Translations under genes and position numbers: made by a program
Origin: CAIZGX01 sp044374295
GTDB taxonomy: Bacteria > Bacteroidota > Bacteroidia > Flavobacteriales_D > Sanyastnellaceae
NCBI GenBank assembly: GCA_044374295.1
Contig: JBILOU010000003.1
Location: forward strand, 1-64,000
Length of the DNA: 64,000 nt
Direction: 5' to 3'
Part shown: positions 14,960 through 22,662 of the stretch, one piece after another
Layout: every line of letters begins with the position of its first letter
How positions within the stretch are numbered: position 1 is the stretch's first letter
The notes under the pieces: generated by a model
The model's database searches: none
Told to the model about the DNA's origin: nothing
What the model saw: the letters and a program-made list of their open reading frames with translations, nothing else

Positions 14960-16023
14960 AGAGGAAATCTAATTACTGTTTGAAACCCATTTAGAAAATG
15001 GGTTTCTTTTTTTCCCTTAAGTTGTGATACAAAAATATCTATCAGTTGAAATCCTTTTCTCGGTTGAACTTCAATCAGAGAATCGCAGTAATCGCAGACT
15101 GAAAAAATAATTTCCCCTTCTTTCTTCAAAAAGGAAATAGACAACTTTGGACTATTCGTATGAGCTAGACTATGCTTTATTGCATTCGTAAGTAATTCAT
15201 GCAGCAACATCGAAAGCGGAACAATTCGTTCACCTGTAAAATACACTTCGTCGATTTGAATATCTAAGTCCACCTTGCCCTTGAGGTTATAAAACTCAAG
15301 CAAGATTGCCGTTAAATCAGTGAAGTATTTCTTGATAGACAACTCTGAGTACAAATCACTTTTGTACATGCTCTCATGAATCAACGCTATGGATTTAATC
15401 CGTGACTGTATATTCCAAAGTGTATCTTTCACTTCTCGAAATTGAGTATGTGCAACTTCTATTTCCAATAAACTTGAGATGAATGCTAAGTTGTTTTTCA
15501 CCCGATGATGAACCTCACCTAGCAGATAGGTCAGCTCATTATTCTTGAGGCTCAATTGCTCATTCCTATGCTCGACCTTCTCGTATAAATCAGTTACATC
15601 TCTGAGCGCTGCTTGATTCGCACTCTGTGCAAATACAAATTCATACATGGTGTCATGTATGGGAAAGTCATTAATCGTCAAATTATAATCTTTTATCAAA
15701 TAATTCGAATTGATTATCGGATTACAAATAAAAAAGAAACTCTCATCTATGGCGTGAACACCCGATTTGTATCGTTGATTTTTATTCTTTACTGAAAGAA
15801 ATACCAATTCATCAAAAGACGCATTCTCTGTGGATAGTTTTGAAACAACTTCATTGAATGGCTTCGATAATGTAAAAAGATTTTCAAGCTGGCAGTTAGA
15901 AATATTAGCACCTAACGCCTTTTCTAAAAGAACTGAACAATAAATCACCTTGCCGGAAGCATCCACTTTGAAAAAAAGTGGGGCTGTACGATGCAGGATA
16001 TTCTCTAACGAACTTAAGACCAT
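14956..16023 (-). CDS. HNOBA-HisKA_2 sensor histidine kinase partnered with H-NOX
   Basis: 355 residues. The first 150 look like the H-NOX-associated PAS-like HNOBA domain of guanylate cyclases and H-NOX kinases: APLFFKVDASGKVIYCS, FTLSKPFN, and INDFPIHDTMYEFVFAQS. A short coiled coil (about 141-165) leads to the dimerisation and phosphoacceptor helix EVHHRVKNNLAFISSLLEIE, with the phospho-His probably at 173. The N box is LLHELLTNAIKHS. The expected DxGxG G1 box is replaced by VCDYCDSL, although a GFQLIDIFVSQLKG segment follows, so ATP binding may be altered. It overlaps the H-NOX gene by 10 nt. No response regulator gene is adjacent. Confidence 0.85.
   Translation of the reverse strand: MVLSSLENILHRTAPLFFKVDASGKVIYCSVLLEKALGANISNCQLENLFTLSKPFNEVVSKLSTENASFDELVFLSVKNKNQRYKSGVHAIDESFFFICNPIINSNYLIKDYNLTINDFPIHDTMYEFVFAQSANQAALRDVTDLYEKVEHRNEQLSLKNNELTYLLGEVHHRVKNNLAFISSLLEIEVAHTQFREVKDTLWNIQSRIKSIALIHESMYKSDLYSELSIKKYFTDLTAILLEFYNLKGKVDLDIQIDEVYFTGERIVPLSMLLHELLTNAIKHSLAHTNSPKLSISFLKKEGEIIFSVCDYCDSLIEVQPRKGFQLIDIFVSQLKGKKETHFLNGFQTVIRFPL
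14982..15013 (+). terminator. icd terminator embedded in the convergent kinase gene
   Basis: A perfect 11-bp inverted repeat (GAAACCCATTT, 14982-14992; AAATGGGTTTC, 14996-15006) with a 3-nt loop and a T7 tail at 15007-15013, on the plus strand 23 nt after the icd stop. The same DNA, read on minus, encodes the ETHFLNGF part of the kinase C-terminus. Confidence 0.88.
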
Positions 16024-16559
16024 GTTAAAAGAAAAGTAACGGTAGTGTTTTCATCAACGCTACTCTCAATTTCTTGTATCACTACTTCTTTGTCAAACCT
16101 CTTGGCTAGACCCTTTATCAGCCCATATAGCATTGGAATCATTCCAATCCTATGGCTTTTGTAAAGCAACTCAATCGAATTTTCCTGTTCGTTTCTGCAT
16201 TCAAATTGCGGTGGAGCAAGCTCAGGCATGAGGTTGGTAACCCGACCATGTAACATATTCAAGTTTTTCAGAAAAGCGGGAAAACTATCACCGGCCAAAT
16301 TTAGCATTTCACCATACCCCTTCTCTGCTGTATACAAAATCCAATATTCGCCAAAAGCCTCTAACAAAGTATCTGCTGGCACATTTAAAATTTCACTTGC
16401 GGCACCAACCAATTTAAAAGTAAGCTCATCCGGATAAGGTTTCAAGGTCATGAATCCTTCCGAATTAAATCCTGCTTTATGCTTGATCTCTTCCCATTTC
16501 TCTATTCCGAATCTTTCAATAATTAGCTCTTCAACAGCCCTGTTAACAATCCCGTACAT
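16014..16559 (-). CDS. H-NOX heme nitric oxide sensor protein
   Basis: 181-residue stand-alone heme NO/oxygen-binding domain. The proximal heme ligand is His104 (NMLHGRV) and the propionate-binding Y-x-S-x-R motif is YKSHR at 133-137. The position equivalent to the distal Tyr140 of the oxygen-binding Thermoanaerobacter protein is Pro142, so an NO-selective sensor is expected. That inference uses the known rule that the distal Tyr stabilises oxygen. It overlaps the kinase gene by 10 nt, as in known H-NOX/kinase pairs where the protein controls autophosphorylation. It follows the lipoprotein gene by 10 nt. Confidence 0.93.
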   Translation of the reverse strand: MYGIVNRAVEELIIERFGIEKWEEIKHKAGFNSEGFMTLKPYPDELTFKLVGAASEILNVPADTLLEAFGEYWILYTAEKGYGEMLNLAGDSFPAFLKNLNMLHGRVTNLMPELAPPQFECRNEQENSIELLYKSHRIGMIPMLYGLIKGLAKRFDKEVVIQEIESSVDENTTVTFLLTWS

Positions 16560-16569
16560 ACTATTTGTT

Positions 16570-17070
16570 TTATGGCTTCAAATAAACCGGTGAGTAAACT
16601 GTATTCGAAAAATTCAAATCCCTATCGCAGATGCGCACTGCAAATCGGCATGTATCAAATCCGCTGGCCAAGTAATAACCCGGATACATTTGAACCGTTA
16701 TGGTTCCCTTCTGAGTTTTATTCTGTCCGGGCGGAGAGGCCCAAGGCACACGGTAGTAAAAAGGGACGGCATTAGGATTTAAACATGGGTCTTCGCTTAT
16801 TTGCATCCAAGTGCCATTTCGCAATTCTTCATACACACAAAATAGGTTATAGCGCGTATCGCAATTACCAAAGACACCAGACGTATCCTCTTGACCAAGT
16901 CCTACATTTCCATCTCCATCGATAAAATCAACCTCTACAAAAGCACTATCGCCGCTCGCCGTCATTCTCACTGCCTGTATGCTAGGCTCATCTGGATAAG
17001 TCTCTACTTTCAAGCAACTGGTCACAACTAAGACTAGGAAAATAAAAAGTGGTATACTAATATTTCGCAT
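16570..17070 (-). CDS. Hypothetical lipoprotein
   Basis: 166 residues with a lipoprotein signal peptide: hydrophobic ISIPLFIFLVLVV and lipobox VTSC (Cys at residue 19). The mature part contains VDFIDGDGNVGLGQED, a calcium-binding-like acidic loop common to a family of small Bacteroidota lipoproteins, and four further cysteines. Function unknown. It sits 10 nt upstream of the H-NOX gene on the same strand and has a TATATTTA box 5 nt before its ATG, so it probably leads a three-gene transcript with the NO sensor. The start is only 17 bp from that of the divergent LuxE-like gene. Confidence 0.75.
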   Translation of the reverse strand: MRNISIPLFIFLVLVVTSCLKVETYPDEPSIQAVRMTASGDSAFVEVDFIDGDGNVGLGQEDTSGVFGNCDTRYNLFCVYEELRNGTWMQISEDPCLNPNAVPFYYRVPWASPPGQNKTQKGTITVQMYPGYYLASGFDTCRFAVRICDRDLNFSNTVYSPVYLKP

Positions 17071-17087
17071 CTTTGTAAATATAGCAA

Positions 17088-18080
17088 ATGAAGGTCATAA
17101 CAGAGAAGCGCATGATAGATTTTACGAAAGCAACTTCTGAAAATTTTAACTCCTTGGCGCTCTCAACTTTCCATAACCAATTGAAGGAAACACCCGTTTT
17201 CGGACAATTTTGTAAAGCTTTAGGTAGAGATTTTCATTCCATAAAACATTGGAAAGAATTTCCGTTTTTACCCATTTCATTCTTCAAAACACACCGCGTT
17301 TGCCAAGATAAACCGGTTGTGCAAACTTTCGAAAGCAGCGGCACAGGCGGGAATCGCAGTCAGCATTTCGTCAACGATCTTTCATTTTACGAGCAGTCCT
17401 TTTTCCCTACATTTCAGGATTACTTGGGAACACCCCTCAAGGATGTTAGTCTATTGGCTTTACTTCCCTCCTATTTGGAGCGAAACAATTCTTCGTTGGT
17501 TTATATGGCGAATGCCTTGTTACCATTTGCCCACGAAACATCTGGATTTTTCATGAATGATTTCGAAGCATTAAAAAATCAAATTGTAGCGAACGAAAAG
17601 AATGGAGTGAAGACTCTTCTGCTTGGTGTTTCTTTCGCTTTGCTCGACTTTTCAGAACTCTATCCCATGCGATTAAAACATACTTCTGTAATGGAAACTG
17701 GAGGAATGAAGGGAAGAAAGGAAGAACTCACCCGAAGCGAACTTCACGCTGCTTTGAGCGAGGCTTTTCAACTCAAAGAAATACATAGTGAATACGGCAT
17801 GACCGAACTTTTTTCTCAAGCTTATTCCAAGGGAAACGGGATATTTGTTTGTCCACCTTGGATGAAAGTGGTGTGTCGCGACATTCAAGATCCGTTGTCA
17901 TTACTCCCTGCTGAAAAGCGCGGTGCACTTAACATTATAGACCTTGCCAATCAGAATTCCTGTTCCTTTATTGCCACCGAAGATATTGGGATAGTTCATG
18001 AAAATGGCACCTTCGAAATACTCGGCAGAATGAATCATGCCGAAATTAGAGGATGTAATTTACTTTTTTCTGAATCCTAG
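17088..18080 (+). CDS. LuxE/PaaK-like acyl-protein synthetase or acyltransferase
   Basis: 330 residues of the LuxE type, adenylating enzymes that activate fatty acids as acyl-AMP and pass them to a partner. Seen are FPFLPISFFKTHRV, the Ser/Gly-rich phosphate loop TFESSGTGGNRSQHF, and the later EIHSEYGMTELFSQAYSKG, which matches the YGMTE adenylation motif. It is shorter than a full PaaK ligase. No LuxC, LuxD or acyl carrier gene is nearby; in Bacteroidota such stand-alone proteins are common and unassigned. ATG 17088 is 12 nt after a CATCTTTG box; ATG 17112 is a possible alternative start. Confidence 0.75.
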   Translation: MKVITEKRMIDFTKATSENFNSLALSTFHNQLKETPVFGQFCKALGRDFHSIKHWKEFPFLPISFFKTHRVCQDKPVVQTFESSGTGGNRSQHFVNDLSFYEQSFFPTFQDYLGTPLKDVSLLALLPSYLERNNSSLVYMANALLPFAHETSGFFMNDFEALKNQIVANEKNGVKTLLLGVSFALLDFSELYPMRLKHTSVMETGGMKGRKEELTRSELHAALSEAFQLKEIHSEYGMTELFSQAYSKGNGIFVCPPWMKVVCRDIQDPLSLLPAEKRGALNIIDLANQNSCSFIATEDIGIVHENGTFEILGRMNHAEIRGCNLLFSES

Positions 18081-18185
18081 GCAACCATTTAATTTCTCCT
18101 TCGTCTTTAATACAGAAGTTCCTAACTTCTTATCCAAATTGAAATGTGTTGGGCAGGACAATTTGGTGATATGATTTCCTAAACA

Positions 18186-18224
18186 AAATAAGCAGGGGGT
18201 TCCAAAGGGGACCCCTGCTTATTT
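18186..18224. terminator. Bidirectional terminator between the LuxE-like gene and tyrS
   Basis: Inverted repeat AAATAAGCAGGGG (18186-18198) with CCCCTGCTTATTT (18212-18224), with extra inner pairing TTCC/GGGGA. T runs occur on both strands outside the stem. The right arm touches the tyrS stop codon. Confidence 0.9.
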
Positions 18225-19501
18225 TAAAGACATTTCAACAAGAAGTAATTTTTCTTTCCGCGTTGAAGAATGACCAATTCACCATGAATCAAAAAACTTG
18301 CGTCTATCTTCGATTCAAGTGATACTTTCTGCTTGTTCACCGCTATGCTATTCTCTTGTAACGCTCTTCTGGCCTCTCCTTTAGAAGGAAGGAATCCAGA
18401 ATTAACAAGAACGTCTACGATATCAGCACCCGCTTCTATTTCGGTCTTACTTACGGTTCCTTGGGGAACACCTTCGAAAATATCTAACAACATTTCCTTG
18501 GGTAACGAATCGAATGCGCTGTCTTTCGAGAATAGAATTCCAGAAGCTTGAATGGCTTGTGTTGTATCTGCTGCGCTGTGTACGCGTGTAGTAATATCTT
18601 CAGCCAATGCTTTCTGTAACGCGCGCATTCCTGGATCTAACGCATGTGCTGCTTCTAGCGCTTCTATTTCTTCTTTTCCTTTCAAGGTGAAAATGCGAAT
18701 GAAGTTCTTTACGTCTTCATCGCTTGCATTCAACCAAAACTGGTAGAATTTATATGGTGAAGTGCGTGCAGCATCCAACCAAACATTTCCACTTTCCGTT
18801 TTACCGAACTTCGTTCCGTCTGCCTTTTTAATAAGCGGAGTAGTCAAGGCAAAAGCGCTTCCTCCGTCTATTCTACGAATCAATTCTGTTCCTGTAGTTA
18901 TGTTTCCCCACTGATCTGAACCGCCCATTTGAAGGGTAATCCCGTGGTTCTTCCACAAATAATAAAAATCGTATCCTTGAATAAGTTGGTAGGTGAATTC
19001 AGTAAAACTCATACCCTCTCGGTCTTCACCGCTAATTCGGTTTTTCACCGAATCCTTCGCCATCATGTAATTTACCGTCAAGCGTTTTCCCACATCGCGA
19101 ATGAACTCCAAGAACCCCATTTCTTTAAACCAATCGTAATTGTTTACGATTTCCGCAGAACGGTCTCCACAATTGAAATCTAGAAAACGCTCCAATTGCT
19201 TTTGCTGACATTCTTGGTTGTAGCGAAGTTCTTCTTCACCCAATAAATTTCTTTCGGCCGATTTACCGCTTGGATCGCCTACCATTCCAGTTGCCCCACC
19301 AATAAGGGCTACAGGCTTATGTCCACTTTGTTGAAAATGCAGGAGGGTCATAATCTGAACCATATTCCCCACACCCAATGAGCTTGCTGTTGGATCAAAT
19401 CCGATGTATGCCTTGCGCATTTGCGCATTTAAATGTGCCTCTGTTTCCGGGATACTGTTATGTAACATTCCTCTCCATTGCAACTCCTCTACAAAATTCA
19501 T
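18224..19501 (-). CDS. tyrS: Tyrosyl-tRNA synthetase
   Basis: Charges tRNA-Tyr. 425 residues, class Ib. The catalytic core has AYIGFDPTASSLGVGNMV (the HIGH-equivalent region), GGATGMVGDPSGKSAER, and YQLIQGYDFYYLWKNHGITLQMGGSDQWGNI (here LQMGGSDQWGNI). The KMSKS-equivalent loop is ADGTKFGKTESG. A C-terminal S4 domain (about 358-425, LPSKGEARRALQENSIAVN) is present. A TATTTTCG -7-like box lies at 19517-19524, 15 nt before the ATG. It is followed by a strong bidirectional terminator. Confidence 0.97.
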   Translation of the reverse strand: MNFVEELQWRGMLHNSIPETEAHLNAQMRKAYIGFDPTASSLGVGNMVQIMTLLHFQQSGHKPVALIGGATGMVGDPSGKSAERNLLGEEELRYNQECQQKQLERFLDFNCGDRSAEIVNNYDWFKEMGFLEFIRDVGKRLTVNYMMAKDSVKNRISGEDREGMSFTEFTYQLIQGYDFYYLWKNHGITLQMGGSDQWGNITTGTELIRRIDGGSAFALTTPLIKKADGTKFGKTESGNVWLDAARTSPYKFYQFWLNASDEDVKNFIRIFTLKGKEEIEALEAAHALDPGMRALQKALAEDITTRVHSAADTTQAIQASGILFSKDSAFDSLPKEMLLDIFEGVPQGTVSKTEIEAGADIVDVLVNSGFLPSKGEARRALQENSIAVNKQKVSLESKIDASFLIHGELVILQRGKKNYFLLKCL

Positions 19502-19516
19502 CGTTCTAATTTTTTA

Positions 19517-19524
19517 CGAAAATA
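19517..19524 (-). promoter_or_regulatory. -7-like box TATTTTCG for tyrS
   Basis: Matches TAnnTTYG on the minus strand, 15 nt before the tyrS start, in the 29-nt gap after murF. Confidence 0.5.
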
Positions 19525-19530
19525 CAACCA

Positions 19531-20799
19531 TTAAATCACTTCCTTCAATTGTTCCAAGCGCATTCCGCGCGAACCTTTCAACAAAACAATTCTTCCCTTC
19601 ACTTCATTCAATTTCAAATAGGCCAATGCATCTTGAGCATTTATCAATTCCGTTGCTCCAACCGATTGAAATTCCTTCCCAATGAAAATACCTTCCAAAC
19701 CTAACTCCTTTGTTAGATTGAAAATCTTCAGGTGCTCTTCATGGGCATATTCCCCCATTTCAAACATATCTCCGATAATGAAAAACGTGTTTTCCATTTT
19801 CGAAAGATTCAACAATGCCGCCTCCATACTGCTTGGATTCGCGTTGTAGGCATCGAGAATAACTTTGTTTTTCCCTGAATCCCACCACTGACTGCGATTG
19901 TTTTCCGGGGTATAAGAAGAAATGGCTTTACTCATTAAATCGGAAGAAACTCCAAATTCATGTCCAACCGCAATTGCAGTTGCCATGTTGTACAAATTAT
20001 AAGTACCCGCCATTTGTGCATGACAAACGTGTTTCACATCTTCCGAAGGGGTGCTGAATTCGAATGAAAGTGTTGGATGCTCTGCTACTATTTCCAAATG
20101 AAATCCACCGGAATTGAATCCGTATTTTTTATGTGGAAAACGCTCGGCCATAGCATCTAAATGTGCCAATTCCGTATTGACCAAGCACATTCCGTTATGG
20201 GTCGAAACATAATCAAAGAGTTCACCCTTTCCTTTTATAATCCCTTCCACCCCACCGAATCCTTCAAGATGAGCCTTCCCGATGTTGGTAATGACTCCGT
20301 AATTCGGCATGGCATATTCGCAGTAAGATGCAATTTCTCTTTGATGATTCGCACCCATTTCGATGATTGCTATTTCGCAATCGGCAGGAACAGCCAAAAG
20401 CGAGAGAGGCACACCAATGTGATTGTTAAGGTTGCCGTGTGTTGCGAAAGTCTTGTACTTCATGCTTAGCACTTCGCGCATAAGTTCTTTGGTGGTGGTT
20501 TTTCCATTGCTTCCCGTAATACCAATAACAGGAAAAGAAAAGGTTTCGCGGTATTGTTTGGCCAGAGCCTGAAGAGCCTTCAAACTATCATCAACGCGCA
20601 CTACCTGTTCAGAATCGAATCCAACCTCTTCGTCAACCACTACGAGAGAAGCACCTGCATCCAATGCCTGCTTAGCAAAATGATTTCCATTGAAATTGTC
20701 TCCCTTCAGAGCGAAGAAAATATCATTGGGATGAACGTTGCGCGTGTCTGTTGTTACACGACGTACTTCGAGATATTTTTGAAATATTAATTCAATCAT
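19531..20799 (-). CDS. murF: UDP-N-acetylmuramoyl-tripeptide--D-alanyl-D-alanine ligase
   Basis: Adds D-Ala-D-Ala in the last cytoplasmic step of peptidoglycan precursor synthesis. The N-terminal substrate domain shows RRVTTDTRNVHPNDIFFALKGDNFNGN (here TDTRNVHPNDIFFALKGDNF), the P-loop is GITGSNGKTTTKELM, and EMGANHQREI and LDAYNANPSSMEAAL follow, all Mur ligase hallmarks. ATG 20799 gives 422 residues; the longer reading adds six residues read from inside the promoter. It lies directly after the gldJ terminator, and a TATTTTAG box formed by that terminator's T-tract ends 4 nt before the ATG. Confidence 0.95.
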   Translation of the reverse strand: MIELIFQKYLEVRRVTTDTRNVHPNDIFFALKGDNFNGNHFAKQALDAGASLVVVDEEVGFDSEQVVRVDDSLKALQALAKQYRETFSFPVIGITGSNGKTTTKELMREVLSMKYKTFATHGNLNNHIGVPLSLLAVPADCEIAIIEMGANHQREIASYCEYAMPNYGVITNIGKAHLEGFGGVEGIIKGKGELFDYVSTHNGMCLVNTELAHLDAMAERFPHKKYGFNSGGFHLEIVAEHPTLSFEFSTPSEDVKHVCHAQMAGTYNLYNMATAIAVGHEFGVSSDLMSKAISSYTPENNRSQWWDSGKNKVILDAYNANPSSMEAALLNLSKMENTFFIIGDMFEMGEYAHEEHLKIFNLTKELGLEGIFIGKEFQSVGATELINAQDALAYLKLNEVKGRIVLLKGSRGMRLEQLKEVI

Positions 20800-20803
20800 G
20801 GTG

Positions 20804-20811
20804 CTAAAATA
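20804..20811 (-). promoter_or_regulatory. -7-like box TATTTTAG for murF, 4 nt from ATG
   Basis: One mismatch to TAnnTTTG on the minus strand. It forms part of the T-rich tail of the gldJ terminator, with GCAC between it and the murF ATG. Confidence 0.45.
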
Positions 20812-20812
20812 A

Positions 20813-20836
20813 AACACCCCGCAGTTGCGGGGTGTT
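20813..20836 (-). terminator. Terminator after gldJ
   Basis: A 10-bp stem AACACCCCGC/GCGGGGTGTT (20813-20822 with 20827-20836), loop AGTT, followed on the minus strand by TTTTATTTTAGC. It lies 23 nt after the gldJ stop. Confidence 0.88.
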
Positions 20837-20859
20837 GTGTTTTTAAAATTTCAGAAAGA

Positions 20860-22620
20860 TTACTCTCCTCCTTTCGCTCCAATACCCGATGGTGAACCTA
20901 CGCGGTCCATAGCGCAACGGAATCCGAGAGAACGACTAGACTTTCTTTCATCCATAAATCTTCTTGTACTTGGAATGTTGTAATACACACGATCTTCCCA
21001 GCTACCGCCTTTGTATACACGTGATCTGTTGTTGATTAAAGTAGTTTTACCATAATCATACATACGATCTGCACGATTTTCAAAGTCTGGGTTCAAATAT
21101 TTCGAACTGCTTTGGAAATCACCATCGTTGTAATCAATGTTATCTGCCTTGCGATAGTTTGTTCTGTTGATGTTTTCTTCCAACGAAACGTTTCTCATTT
21201 TCTGACGACCTGAGGTGCTTACAATAAAGTTCTCGATGTTATCTACCATAGTGTAGGCGATATCGGCTTCTGAACTGCGAATCAATTCCATGATTTCATC
21301 CATGATAGCCATAGATTCTTCCTCACGACGTTGGTCACGCTTCTCGATAGCTTGATCTATCTTCACTAAGCTTTGATCTAACACTTGAATATCTTTCTCT
21401 CCGTACTTACTACGCGTAATCAAAGAAGAGTCTTTCAAACTTTCCAAATACCTTTTCACTTCATCAACATCGTACAGGTTGTAGGTCAACTTGTCTGCAA
21501 CTGTTCCATCGCTGTTCAATGTTTTTGTTTTGTAGACGTTACCTCTGTATGGACGGAATTCAGAACGATCCTCATCTGTAAGCGGACGATAAACGTCAGC
21601 TACCCATTCAGAAACGTTACCCGCCATGTTGTACAAACCGAAATCGTTTGGTGGGTATTGATAAACCGGTGCAGTGATATCTGCATTATCGTTTAAGTAT
21701 CCAGCAACACCCATCGCATCTCCGGTTCCACGCATGAAGTTTGCACGCATTGTACCGAAATACTCAGTTCCGTTGTCTCCGTTACGAACATAGTGACCAT
21801 TCCAAGGATAGGTTCTACGATCTGTGATTAATTCTTGGTAAGAGTTTCCAATAAGCGCCATTGCAGCGTACTCCCATTCTGCCTCAGAAGGCAGGCGGTA
21901 ACGTGGCAAAAGAATTCCGTCTTCCATTCTAACTTTGCGGAAAGGATCTCCTTTAGGATTGTAGTTAGGGAGTCCCTCTCCTAATTGCTCTCCTTCGTAT
22001 TGACCATTGAAGTAAGTTTCTGTTGTAAAGTGCTCATCGGCACCTTGAGCTGCCAAATTGTGGGCAATAAAACCTTCACGAACAAGGATTTGCTCATTCA
22101 CACGATCTGTTCTCCAAGAACAGTAGTCATTTGCCTGTAACCAACTAACACCTACTACAGGGTAATCTTGGTAGGCCGGATGACGCAGGTAAAGCTCTAC
22201 GTACTTCTCCATATCTTGGTCCTTCTGTCTCCAACAGTTTGTATCTGGTAGAGCACGGCCGATTAATTCTGGGTATGAATCTGCGTAAACCATCTCCAAC
22301 CAGTGCAAATAATCTAACCAGTGTTGATTAGTTACCTCTGTCTCATCCATATAGAATGAACTCACGGTTACGGGAGTTTGCAAATGATCCCAAGTGTAGT
22401 TTACGTCATCTTCAACGCGACCCATTGAAAAGCGGCCGCCTTCAATGAATACTAAACCTGGACCGGTCTCTTGACCAGCATATTCCACTCTGTCGAATCC
22501 TCCGTTATCAGGATTGTTGTACTCCCAACCCGTAGCAGTGGAACGATTCTCTTCACAAGAGTTAAGGATAACCATACCTGAGAGGGCGAGTGTTGTTAAG
22601 ATTAATTTAAAGTTTTTCAT
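20860..22620 (-). CDS. gldJ: Gliding motility / T9SS lipoprotein GldJ
   Basis: 586-residue lipoprotein (lipobox VILNSC, Cys near residue 22) with a formylglycine-generating-enzyme-like fold: GPGLVFIEGGRFSMGRVEDD, DETEVTNQHWLDYL, GVSWLQANDYCSWRTDRVNE, RYRLPSEAEWEYAA, FGLYNMAGNVSEWVADVYRP and LGFRCAMD. GldJ and GldK share this fold; the STATGW segment after the lipidated Cys and the linkage to porU/porV favour GldJ, as in Flavobacterium johnsoniae where gldJ, porU and porV are neighbours. GldJ is needed for gliding and for stability of the T9SS ring partner GldK. An internal charged helical insert lies near residues 410-470. A terminator follows and murF is next. Confidence 0.9.
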   Translation of the reverse strand: MKNFKLILTTLALSGMVILNSCEENRSTATGWEYNNPDNGGFDRVEYAGQETGPGLVFIEGGRFSMGRVEDDVNYTWDHLQTPVTVSSFYMDETEVTNQHWLDYLHWLEMVYADSYPELIGRALPDTNCWRQKDQDMEKYVELYLRHPAYQDYPVVGVSWLQANDYCSWRTDRVNEQILVREGFIAHNLAAQGADEHFTTETYFNGQYEGEQLGEGLPNYNPKGDPFRKVRMEDGILLPRYRLPSEAEWEYAAMALIGNSYQELITDRRTYPWNGHYVRNGDNGTEYFGTMRANFMRGTGDAMGVAGYLNDNADITAPVYQYPPNDFGLYNMAGNVSEWVADVYRPLTDEDRSEFRPYRGNVYKTKTLNSDGTVADKLTYNLYDVDEVKRYLESLKDSSLITRSKYGEKDIQVLDQSLVKIDQAIEKRDQRREEESMAIMDEIMELIRSSEADIAYTMVDNIENFIVSTSGRQKMRNVSLEENINRTNYRKADNIDYNDGDFQSSSKYLNPDFENRADRMYDYGKTTLINNRSRVYKGGSWEDRVYYNIPSTRRFMDERKSSRSLGFRCAMDRVGSPSGIGAKGGE

Positions 22621-22662
22621 GATTTCCTATTTTATGAAATAACTGTTGGGTTTCTTGTATAA

